NCBI GenBank assembly: GCA_017526985.1
Contig: JAFXQR010000030.1
Coordinates: 1 to 44,608, forward strand
DNA from: Lachnospiraceae bacterium
Lineage (GTDB): Bacteria; Bacillota; Clostridia; Lachnospirales; Lachnospiraceae
Direction: 5' to 3'
Length of the DNA: 44,608 bases
Both the position numbers and the translations under genes were made by a program. The notes beneath the pieces are model-generated. The model was not told the origin of the DNA and made no database searches. It saw only the letters and a program-made list of their open reading frames with translations. This document shows positions 1-7,092 of this stretch, one piece after another; position 1 is the first letter of the stretch; each line of letters begins with the position of its first letter.

Positions 1-59
1 AGCGAGAAAACTGTCTTTACTGCCCGGCGACTTGGCGGAGACTATGGCAGGCCAGAGTC

Positions 60-117
60 CACCTCATCCGGCGCTGGCGCGCCACCTTCCCCTCAAGGGG
101 AAGGCAAGATGCCTTCC
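60..117. repeat. Interspersed palindromic repeat, copy 1 (short form)
   Basis: A CACCTCATC head is followed by a GC-rich spacer and the palindrome CCTTCCCCTCAAGGGGAAGG (85-104). The right half can pair alternatively as GGAAGGCA (99-106) with TGCCTTCC (110-117), so two mutually exclusive hairpins are possible. A related element with the same head and the same TTCCCCTCAAGGGGAA core lies at 6896-6996. Similar modules are scattered through gut Clostridia genomes from general knowledge. Here it sits just upstream of the promoter at 162-190. Confidence 0.7.
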
Positions 118-161
118 GTGAGGTGATCGACAGCCCTACAACTACGAATTTGTATCCGTGT

Positions 162-190
162 TTGCGGTTTGCGGCAGAATGCGGTATAAT
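162..190 (+). promoter_or_regulatory. Sigma-A type promoter for the 222-1067 gene
   Basis: TTGCGG (162-167), a 17-bp spacer and a perfect TATAAT (185-190). It lies 31 bp before the ATG at 222, which supports that start over the upstream in-frame ATG at 123. Confidence 0.65.
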
Positions 191-221
191 AGATAGGATT
201 GACAGGCAGTGGGAGTTTGGG

Positions 222-1067
222 ATGGAGAAGGATTCGACAGAGATGATCGGGAAAGGAAAGCGGACGGGTGCGACAGGTGGCAGGATCGATCCGTTTACCG
301 GGGAGCCGATCACATACCACTATCTGAACACGGCCCGGGCGAGACGGGGGCAGACGGAAGAGGATGCCATCACGAGAGCCAGAAAACGACGGCGGGGGAT
401 GCTGAAAAAGTATCGACCGATGATCATGAGTCTGTTGTTTGTGGCGCTGGCCGGGATACTGCTGTCGAGAGGTACGAAGAATGCCGGCTTTGCATACCGG
501 GAACATCTGGGGGATGTAGCGGTCACTATGGCTGCACCGGATGGAGGGAGAGTTTCACTGGATCTGAAAGATCTGGCTTATTATGTGTGGAAGATCGAGC
601 GGGACGGAGATGTGCGGGCGAGAGCCTATGATCCCAAGGACCCGAAGGTCTACTGGAATCTTTTTTTGAATGATGAGGGTGATCAGTCCGGCTATATGTC
701 GGATCTGGGACGGGAAGCGGTCGTGGACTATGCGGTACGGGATACCATCTATGTGCTGGAGGCGGAACGAAACGGGTTTGCGCTGACACAGGAGCAGGAA
801 CGGGATGCAGTGCTGGAAGCGGACCGGTATTTTCTGGACCAGTCGGAGAAGGCAAAAGAGGCATTGCAGCTCAGCCGGGACGAGCTGATCGATTCCGTGA
901 AAAAAGAAACACTTGCACGGCAATATATGCTATACTTATATGATAACGGTCAGAAGGAGATCGATGTGGGCGGGGCAGAGTATGAGACGCTGAAATCGGC
1001 TTACGGAGTGACTGTGGAGGAAGAGATCGTAAAAGGCATACGCATCGGGTATGTGACAATAAATTAG
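222..1067 (+). CDS. Membrane-anchored extracytoplasmic protein of unknown function, SurA/foldase-like helical domain possible
   Basis: The 281-residue product has a basic cytoplasmic N-terminus (about residues 1-63, rich in Arg and Lys), one hydrophobic segment at about 66-80, then a soluble domain that should lie outside the membrane. That domain contains a stretch beginning REAVVDYAVRDTIYVLEAER and continuing to YMLYLYDN that is helical and charged, similar in character to the N-terminal domain of SurA/PrsA-type foldases; no PPIase domain follows. I do not recognise the family with certainty. The start at 222 is chosen because GGGAG sits 6 bases upstream and a promoter lies just before it; an ATG at 123 is in frame but would lie upstream of that promoter. 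It is 11 bases upstream of glgB and probably co-transcribed with it. Confidence 0.7.
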   Translation: MEKDSTEMIGKGKRTGATGGRIDPFTGEPITYHYLNTARARRGQTEEDAITRARKRRRGMLKKYRPMIMSLLFVALAGILLSRGTKNAGFAYREHLGDVAVTMAAPDGGRVSLDLKDLAYYVWKIERDGDVRARAYDPKDPKVYWNLFLNDEGDQSGYMSDLGREAVVDYAVRDTIYVLEAERNGFALTQEQERDAVLEADRYFLDQSEKAKEALQLSRDELIDSVKKETLARQYMLYLYDNGQKEIDVGGAEYETLKSAYGVTVEEEIVKGIRIGYVTIN

Positions 1068-1078
1068 AGGTTATTGTG

Positions 1079-2944
1079 ATGAAAACGGAGACATTACTGA
1101 AAGATTTTTTTGAGGGCAAGGCATTAAATGCGTATGAATATTTCGGCGCGCATGTGAGTAAGAGTGGTGTGACATTCCGCACCTATGCGCCGGGAGCCAC
1201 CGGTGTGAATCTCTTCGGTGATTTCAATGGATGGACGGAAGAACCGATGGAACGGGATGAGCACGGCATTTATTCCATCACAGTGAAGAATGCAAAAGTC
1301 GGAGACTTGTATAAATATGTGATCTACGGACATAACGGCTGGCGCGCGGAGCATGCGGATCCGTATGCGTTTGGCGCGGAACTGCGACCGGGCAGCGCGT
1401 CTAAGATTGTCGACAGGAAAGAGTATAAATTTACGGATGATGCCTGGATGAAGCAGCGGAGCGACTGCAAAGACAAAGCATTGTCCATCTATGAGGTGCA
1501 TCTTGGGGCGTTCAAGCGCAACCCGGAGAATGAGAACGGCTGGTATAACTACCGTGAGATCGCAAAACCGCTGATCGAGCATGTGAAACGGGGCGGCTAT
1601 ACGCATATCGAGATGATGCCGGTGTGCGAGCATCCCTATGACGGTTCCTGGGGCTATCAGCTGACCGGATATTTTGCGCCCACCTCCCGTTACGGAACAC
1701 CGGCAGATCTGAAATATCTGATCGACGAATGTCATAAGGCCGGGATCGGTGTGATCATGGATTATGTGCCGGTGCATTTTGCAGTGGATGATTTTGCACT
1801 GAAGTTGTATGATATGACACCGTTGTTTGAGCATTACCGGGACGGCGGCAGCCAGTGGGGCACATGTGTCTTTAACCACGAGCGCAAGGAGACGGTGAGC
1901 TTTTTGCTATCGGCAGCGGATTATTGGCTGAGTGAGTTCCATTTTGACGGTCTGCGTGTGGATGCGGTGAGCTGCCTGATCTATAACGGCGGTGAACAAA
2001 GCCGTGGGGAGAATCCCTTCGGTATGCGTTTTGCAAGAGATCTGACGACCCTGATCAAAGCAAAGCATAAGAGTGCCATGCTCTTTGCGGAGGATTCCTC
2101 TTCGTGGCAGGGTGGTGTGACCAAGCCGGTAAAGGAAGGTGGCCTTGGATTTGATTATAAATGGGACATGGGCTGGATGTATGACAGCCTGTACTTCTTG
2201 TCCCAGCCGGTGGCACAGAGAGAGCCGGCGTATCATAAGATGACCTTCTCTATGTGGTATTTCTACACTGAGCGTTTCATTCTGTCCCTATCCCACGATG
2301 AAGTGGTGGGAGGCAGAGGCACGATCCTGGAGAAGATGCCGGGCACGGACGAAGAAAAGTTTGCACAGGCGAGAGCCTATTATACCTATATGTATGCACA
2401 TCCGGGCAAGAAACTGTCTTTTATGGGCAATGAGCTGGGGGAGCGTACGGAATGGAACGAAAGCCGTGAGGTGGAGTTTGATCTGCTGAAACAGCCGCTG
2501 CATAAGGGATTGTACGACCTGATCACGGATCTGCAGAAGCTGTATGTGAGCGAGCCGGTACTGTATGCAGACGAGTATGGCAGAGATAACTTTACATGGT
2601 TGTACTGCGAGCAGGGACCGAAGCTGTTGTATGTAATGAAGCGTATGAAGAAAGATAAGGCGTATGTCTATGTGATGAACTTCGGGGATGCGCCCATCGA
2701 AGGATATCTGTTGCCGCTGGACAAGCCGGAGCCGGAAGATGCGGCGGAAGTCGGAGCGGAGAGTAAGACAAAGAAGAAGCCAGTGAAGAAGAAGGAAGAG
2801 AGCTGGAATCTGGTGCTTTCCACCGACTGGAAGAAATACGGCGGCACCCGGGCAGAGAAATCGGTTGTGCTGAGATCAAAGAAGCGTGAGATGGAACTGG
2901 ATGTGCCGGCCTTCAGTGCAGCCGTTTATGAAGTGACGAAGTGA
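1079..2944 (+). CDS. glgB: 1,4-alpha-glucan branching enzyme (GH13)
   Basis: This cytoplasmic enzyme makes alpha-1,6 branches in glycogen. The 621-residue product starts with a CBM48-like beta domain (about 20-105: YFGAH, FRTYAPGATGVNLFGDFNGW), followed by the GH13 barrel. The conserved regions are visible: DYVPVHF (region I), FDGLRVDAV with nucleophile Asp295, AEDSS with acid/base Glu338, and LSHDEVV with Asp407. The C-terminal beta domain carries an unusual Lys/Glu-rich insertion near residues 545-570 (KTKKKPVKKKEE). ATG 1079 follows AGAGG by 8 bases; a GTG at 1076 is also possible. No other glycogen gene lies in the window, so glgB is separated from the usual glgCDAP set. Confidence 0.96.
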   Translation: MKTETLLKDFFEGKALNAYEYFGAHVSKSGVTFRTYAPGATGVNLFGDFNGWTEEPMERDEHGIYSITVKNAKVGDLYKYVIYGHNGWRAEHADPYAFGAELRPGSASKIVDRKEYKFTDDAWMKQRSDCKDKALSIYEVHLGAFKRNPENENGWYNYREIAKPLIEHVKRGGYTHIEMMPVCEHPYDGSWGYQLTGYFAPTSRYGTPADLKYLIDECHKAGIGVIMDYVPVHFAVDDFALKLYDMTPLFEHYRDGGSQWGTCVFNHERKETVSFLLSAADYWLSEFHFDGLRVDAVSCLIYNGGEQSRGENPFGMRFARDLTTLIKAKHKSAMLFAEDSSSWQGGVTKPVKEGGLGFDYKWDMGWMYDSLYFLSQPVAQREPAYHKMTFSMWYFYTERFILSLSHDEVVGGRGTILEKMPGTDEEKFAQARAYYTYMYAHPGKKLSFMGNELGERTEWNESREVEFDLLKQPLHKGLYDLITDLQKLYVSEPVLYADEYGRDNFTWLYCEQGPKLLYVMKRMKKDKAYVYVMNFGDAPIEGYLLPLDKPEPEDAAEVGAESKTKKKPVKKKEESWNLVLSTDWKKYGGTRAEKSVVLRSKKREMELDVPAFSAAVYEVTK

Positions 2945-2996
2945 TACACGCAAAAGGCCGAATAGGTTTGCATAAAGAACGGATGAAGGAACGGAA

Positions 2997-3686
2997 ATGA
3001 ATTATAACGATATCCCCCTGGGGGTAAAAGTGCAGATTTGTGTTTCCAATGGCAGCGATATGCAGGCCAAGTTCATTTCCCGTGTCATGAAAACAGGCGA
3101 GAAGAGCCTGCTGGTGATCCCATTTATGCACAAGGGCGTGCGCGTGAACTTTAACGGACAGAACATCCGCATCAATATGGAAGTGCCGGATGGGGAAGGC
3201 AACAACTGGACATTTAAAAATTGTAAGATTGATACGGTGAAGAAAAATGGACTGGTCTATCATCGTATCCTTACGCCGATGACGGAGGGCATCGAAAACC
3301 GCCGTGGTGAGCGTCGTACTTATGTATGGCAGCCGGCGATCTTTACCATCGAGGGTATCACGGAGCAGGTGTTTACTACCCTGAAGGATGTGAGCCCCAG
3401 TGGTTTTGCATTCGTGGTGGATCCGAAGAAGCGTCTGCCCATCACCGTCGGCAAGAATGTTGCCTGTACTATCAATGAAAAAGACGGAACAACGATACAT
3501 ATCCGCGGTAAGGTGATCCGCAAGGAAAAGATGGATCAGTATGTGTTGTACGGCTGCCGTTGCGGTGAACAGAATCAGGAAGTGCTGGACTATATAGACC
3601 GCCTGATCAGCAAGGAAAGGGCAAGCAATTCCGTAAATGACAACCAGATTTACGGAAGGTCGCCGGAAGAACTCATGCAGGCGTAG
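2997..3686 (+). CDS. PilZ-domain c-di-GMP receptor with YcgR-like N-terminal domain
   Basis: The 229-residue cytoplasmic protein has an N-terminal beta-rich domain (about 1-95), like the flagellar-brake/YcgR-N domain. A PilZ domain follows (about 100-205) with both parts of the c-di-GMP site: an Arg cluster RRGERR (about 102-107) and DVSPSGFAF (about 130-138), matching RxxxR plus D/NxSxxG. The family senses cyclic di-GMP and controls motility, exopolysaccharide or metabolism. GAAGGAA lies before the ATG and the gap from glgB is 52 bp without a clear promoter or terminator, so it is probably in the glgB transcript. Its target cannot be read from the sequence. Confidence 0.88.
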   Translation: MNYNDIPLGVKVQICVSNGSDMQAKFISRVMKTGEKSLLVIPFMHKGVRVNFNGQNIRINMEVPDGEGNNWTFKNCKIDTVKKNGLVYHRILTPMTEGIENRRGERRTYVWQPAIFTIEGITEQVFTTLKDVSPSGFAFVVDPKKRLPITVGKNVACTINEKDGTTIHIRGKVIRKEKMDQYVLYGCRCGEQNQEVLDYIDRLISKERASNSVNDNQIYGRSPEELMQA

Positions 3687-3732
3687 AGAAGCCTGTTTGA
3701 AATAGAGCGAAGTATTAAGGAGGGAGAGAACA

Positions 3733-4122
3733 ATGGCTTTTAGAGAAAGAAAACGCTGGGGATTTTTGGGGCTGCCGTTTACCTTTACGGTTTATCATAT
3801 CCGTGAGGAAATGCTCGTGATCGAAACCGGCTTTTTGAACAAAAAAGAAGACAACTGCTATATGTACAAGATCAATGATGTGAGCCTGAAGAGAAGTTTC
3901 TGGGAGCGCATCTTCAAGACCGGGACGGTGCTTCTGTTTACCGGCGACAATAGCCAGCCGGCCAAGGAACTGAAGCACATCCGTAATTCCAAGGAGATCT
4001 CGGAGTTTATCCTGAAACACTCGGATGAGGAAAAGATCAAACGCCGTACACTGAATATGCAGAACATCGGATACAATTCGGATGATCTGAACGGCGACGG
4101 CATTCCGGATGATATGGGCTGA
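3733..4122 (+). CDS. Bacterial PH-domain-like protein with C-terminal Asp-rich loop
   Basis: The 129-residue product is compact and lacks membrane segments. Residues about 10-95 show a beta-barrel pattern (FTFTVYHIREEMLVIETGF, then YMYKINDVSLKRSFWERIF and GTVLLFTGD) typical of bacterial PH domains of the YdbS/YdbT type, where most relatives carry membrane helices. The tail ends in DDLNGDGIPDD, which resembles a calcium-binding EF-hand/dockerin or type-3 loop and is odd in a cytoplasmic protein. An excellent AAGGAGGGAG precedes the ATG. It lies between the PilZ gene and folC in the same direction. Function unknown. Confidence 0.75.
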   Translation: MAFRERKRWGFLGLPFTFTVYHIREEMLVIETGFLNKKEDNCYMYKINDVSLKRSFWERIFKTGTVLLFTGDNSQPAKELKHIRNSKEISEFILKHSDEEKIKRRTLNMQNIGYNSDDLNGDGIPDDMG

Positions 4123-4140
4123 GTGGCGTGACAGACTGTT

Positions 4141-5433
4141 ATGAATGAAAAAGAAGTAACCGCCTATATGGAGAGTCTTTCTCCGGGGGCTATCGTGCAT
4201 CCCGGCAAGGAAGAGATGGCGCTGGAGGCGTTGCAGGATCTGCTCCTGCGCATGGGTAGTCCGGAGCGCGGGCTGAAATATGTGCACATCGCCGGTACCA
4301 ACGGGAAAGGCTCTATACTGGCGTATGTATCCACGGTGCTGCAGGAAGCAGGCTACCGTGTGGGACGCTATTTTTCACCGGCGTTGCACGATAACTGGGA
4401 GAAGATCCAGGTGCAGCAAAAGCCGGTCCCTAAGACGGCGATCCGGGAAGGGATAGCGCTGATCGCGGAGCATACAGCACAGATGGCAGCAGAAGGTAAA
4501 TGTCTGCCTACCGTATTTGAAGTGGAGACCGCTCTGGCGTTTTGGTATTTTGCCAAAAAAGCTTGTGATATCGTAGTGTTGGAGTGTGGCCTGGGTGGTC
4601 TGACGGATGCGACTAATGTGATCCCGGCACCGGAAGTGTGCGTATTTGCGCCGATTGCGCTGGACCATATGGCAATCCTGGGAAAAACCATCGCAGAGAT
4701 CGCAACGGTAAAATCCGGCATCATGAAGCCGGGAGCAGATGTGGTGAGTGCGCCTCAGGTTGCGGAAGCGGCAAAAGTATTGGAAAAAGCGGCAAAGAAG
4801 CAGGGCGTGACGGTCAATTATGCAGAGCGGCCGGAGAAGATCCGATATGGTATAAAGAAGCAGTCTTTTGATACGCAGGTGTATGCAAAGCTGGAGATCA
4901 CGCTGGCTGGTGTCTACCAGCCGGATAATGCAGCCACCGCGGTAGCTGTACTGGAGCAGTTGAGAGTACGCGGCTGGAAGATCCCGGAGGCAAAACTGCG
5001 TGCGGGACTGGCAAAGACGATATGGCCCGGGCGCTTTACGATCCTGAAGGAGAGACCCTATCTCATTATGGACGGGGCGCATAACGGGGCAGCGGCCAAA
5101 GTGCTGCGGGCCTCCCTGGATCAGTATTTTCCGGACAAGCCCTTTGTGATGATCCTGGGCGTGCTGCGGGATAAGGCGTACGAGGAATTGCTGGACTGCC
5201 TGCTGGAGAGAGCTGTGCAGGTGATCACGCTGACACCGCCGGACAATGTGCGTGCCTTGTCCGCCATAGAATTGGCGGAGACGGTGCAGGAGCGTGGGAT
5301 GAGTGTGACCTGCGCGGACAGCGTGGAGGAAGCGTTGGAACTGGCGACGCTGCTCTCGGGCAAGAAATTTCCGATCCTGGCAACGGGGTCACTCTCGTGG
5401 CTGGGCCGATTGGAGAAAGCAGTGGGGAAATAA
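4141..5433 (+). CDS. folC: Bifunctional dihydrofolate synthase / folylpolyglutamate synthase
   Basis: FolC joins L-glutamate to dihydropteroate and extends the folate polyglutamate tail using ATP. The 430-residue product is normal length. It has the Mur-ligase-type P-loop HIAGTNGKGS (about 49-58), the substrate segment RYFSPALHDNWEKIQV, the ECGLGG.TDATNV motif, LDHMAILG, KSGIMKPG and the C-terminal DGAHNG. The middle-domain motif reads GLGGLTDATN rather than the common GLGGRLDATN. It begins 18 bp after the PH-domain gene with no strong ribosome binding site, suggesting coupling to upstream translation. folE and folBK follow. Confidence 0.95.
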   Translation: MNEKEVTAYMESLSPGAIVHPGKEEMALEALQDLLLRMGSPERGLKYVHIAGTNGKGSILAYVSTVLQEAGYRVGRYFSPALHDNWEKIQVQQKPVPKTAIREGIALIAEHTAQMAAEGKCLPTVFEVETALAFWYFAKKACDIVVLECGLGGLTDATNVIPAPEVCVFAPIALDHMAILGKTIAEIATVKSGIMKPGADVVSAPQVAEAAKVLEKAAKKQGVTVNYAERPEKIRYGIKKQSFDTQVYAKLEITLAGVYQPDNAATAVAVLEQLRVRGWKIPEAKLRAGLAKTIWPGRFTILKERPYLIMDGAHNGAAAKVLRASLDQYFPDKPFVMILGVLRDKAYEELLDCLLERAVQVITLTPPDNVRALSAIELAETVQERGMSVTCADSVEEALELATLLSGKKFPILATGSLSWLGRLEKAVGK

Positions 5434-5463
5434 AATTATGGAAAGGTTTTTCGGGATACGAAC

Positions 5464-6021
5464 ATGGTAGATGAAGAAAAAGTACAACAGGCCATCCGTC
5501 TTTTGCTGGAGGGGATCGGGGAGGATCCGTCCAGAGAAGGCCTGATCGATACACCGAGGCGTGTGGCACGGATGTACAGTGAAGTGCTTGCGGGGATGGA
5601 TGAGGATGCCGGACAGCATCTGGGCAGGACCTTTACGACGACTACCGGAGATATGGTACTGGAGCGGGATATCACTTTCTTCTCCACTTGCGAACATCAT
5701 CTGATGCCGTTTTTCGGCAAGGTACACATTGCTTATCTGCCGGATGGCAAGGTGACGGGATTGTCCAAGCTGGCGCGTACCGTGGAAGTGTTTGCCAGAA
5801 GGCTGCAGATGCAGGAGCGTCTGACGGGGCAGATTGCCGATGCGGTGATGAAGGAGCTTTCCTGCAAGGGAGCCATGGTGATGGTGGAAGCAGAGCATAC
5901 CTGCATGACTATGCGTGGTGTGAAGAAGCCCGGCAGCAGCACGGTAACGGTAGCAATGCGCGGGGCATTTGAGACGGATACGACACTACAGACGCAGTTT
6001 TATCATATGTTACGAAAATAA
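5464..6021 (+). CDS. folE: GTP cyclohydrolase I
   Basis: FolE converts GTP to 7,8-dihydroneopterin triphosphate, the first step of tetrahydrofolate synthesis. The 185-residue product is standard length for the type I enzyme. Zinc and catalytic residues are visible in [17 protein letters not shown] and in the later HTCMTMRGV segment, which supplies the second Cys ligand. [25 protein letters not shown] is the well-conserved helical signature. The ATG is 30 bp after folC with only a weak ribosome binding site. The downstream folBK fusion starts 8 bp after its stop, so these are almost certainly one transcript. Confidence 0.96.
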   Translation: MVDEEKVQQAIRLLLEGIGEDPSREGLIDTPRRVARMYSEVLAGMDEDAGQHLGRTFTTTTGDMVLERDITFFSTCEHHLMPFFGKVHIAYLPDGKVTGLSKLARTVEVFARRLQMQERLTGQIADAVMKELSCKGAMVMVEAEHTCMTMRGVKKPGSSTVTVAMRGAFETDTTLQTQFYHMLRK

Positions 6022-6028
6022 TAAATAT

Positions 6029-6871
6029 ATGGACGAGATCAAGATCAGCGGATTAAAGATATATGCATATCATGGGGTGTATGCCCGGGAGAACGAGCAG
6101 GGGCAGAATTTTGTTGTCAATGCCGTGCTGGGATGCTCAACGCAGAGGGCCGGGATCACAGATGACCTTGAGGCCTCCATCTCCTATGAGGAAGTGTGCG
6201 AGATCATACAACAGGAGATGAAGGCACAGGTATGGAAATTGGTAGAGGCTGTGGCGGAGCATATTTCGGCGGTGCTGTTCGCGAAGTATCCGGCGCTGCA
6301 GGAACTGTCGCTGGAGATCGCAAAGCCCGACGCGCCCATTGATGCGGATTTCCGCTCGGTGTCGGTGTGCATTCACCGAAAGCGCCATACGGTGTATCTG
6401 GCATACGGTTCCAACGAAGGGGAATGCATCAACCAGATCCAGGAAGGCATCGCAGCCATCGATCACGATCCGTTCTGTCGCGTAAAGCATATGACGAAGC
6501 CCATTAAGAGCACGCCTTACGGTGGCGTGGAGCAGAAAGATTTTTACAACGGTGTGATCCGTATGGAGACGATCTATGAGCCGCTGGAACTCATGCGTTT
6601 CCTGCAGAGCGTGGAGAAAGCACAGGGGCGGGATCGTTCCGAGCAGGCGATCCACTGGGGGCCGCGCACGCTGGATCTGGACATCCTGCTCTATGATGAT
6701 CTGATCTATGACAGCAAGGAACTGACGATTCCCCATCCGGAAATGGCAAAACGGGATTTTGTGATCCTGCCGCTGGCCGAGATCGCGCCTTACGAGCGAC
6801 ATCCGCTGACACATAAAACGATCCGCGAGATGGCACAGAACCCGATGGAGAAACATGTGAAGAAAAACTAA
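6029..6871 (+). CDS. folK: Fused dihydroneopterin aldolase / HPPK pyrophosphokinase
   Basis: The 280-residue product joins two consecutive folate enzymes. Residues about 1-118 form the FolB aldolase (ISGLKIYAYHGVYARENEQG, later ISYEEV and KPDAPID), which cleaves dihydroneopterin. Residues about 122-280 form FolK (VYLAYGSNEGE, GPRTLDLDILLYDD, IPHPEMAKRDFVILPLAE), which pyrophosphorylates 6-hydroxymethyl-dihydropterin with ATP. ATG 6029 is chosen because the first residues match the FolB start and the upstream in-frame ATG at 5969 lies deep inside folE. A folP (dihydropteroate synthase) is missing between folE and this fusion and is not seen elsewhere in the window. Confidence 0.95.
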   Translation: MDEIKISGLKIYAYHGVYARENEQGQNFVVNAVLGCSTQRAGITDDLEASISYEEVCEIIQQEMKAQVWKLVEAVAEHISAVLFAKYPALQELSLEIAKPDAPIDADFRSVSVCIHRKRHTVYLAYGSNEGECINQIQEGIAAIDHDPFCRVKHMTKPIKSTPYGGVEQKDFYNGVIRMETIYEPLELMRFLQSVEKAQGRDRSEQAIHWGPRTLDLDILLYDDLIYDSKELTIPHPEMAKRDFVILPLAEIAPYERHPLTHKTIREMAQNPMEKHVKKN

Positions 6872-6895
6872 TCCCTTGCCACACTTGTGGACAGA

Positions 6896-6996
6896 ACACC
6901 TCATCAGTCAGCTCATAGTCCTGCTAAACTCGCAAGCTCGTTAAGCAGGAACTAAATCGCTGACAGCTTCCCCTCAAGGGGAAGCCAAGGGGGAGT
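6896..6996. repeat. Interspersed palindromic repeat, copy 2 (long form with inserted hairpin)
   Basis: It starts ACACCTCATCAGTCAGC and ends CGCTGACAGCTTCCCCTCAAGGGGAAGCCAA (split over 6957-6987). It shares the head and the TTCCCCTCAAGGGGAA core (6968-6983) with the element at 60-117. The arms TCAGC (6908-6912) and GCTGA (6958-6962) enclose a second imperfect hairpin with CCTGCT and AGCAGG arms (6920-6949). It follows the folate operon and precedes a convergent terminator. Structure suggests a non-coding mobile or REP/MITE-like element. Confidence 0.75.
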
Positions 6997-7038
6997 GTCG
7001 CATCATAGGCACATAAAAACAACGCGATTGAAATATAA

Positions 7039-7072
7039 AAAGGACTGTGATCATTCGATCACAGTCCTTTTC
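7039..7072 (-). terminator. Strong, probably bidirectional intrinsic terminator for cellobiose phosphorylase
   Basis: A perfect 14-bp stem (AAAGGACTGTGATC, 7039-7052, with GATCACAGTCCTTT, 7057-7070) and a 4-base loop. On the minus strand it ends in TTTTTATATTT, 21 bp after the stop of the phosphorylase gene. On the plus strand it also ends in T residues, so it can stop read-through from the folate genes. Confidence 0.9.
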
Positions 7073-7092
7073 TAAATTCTTTTGTTTTCCGA

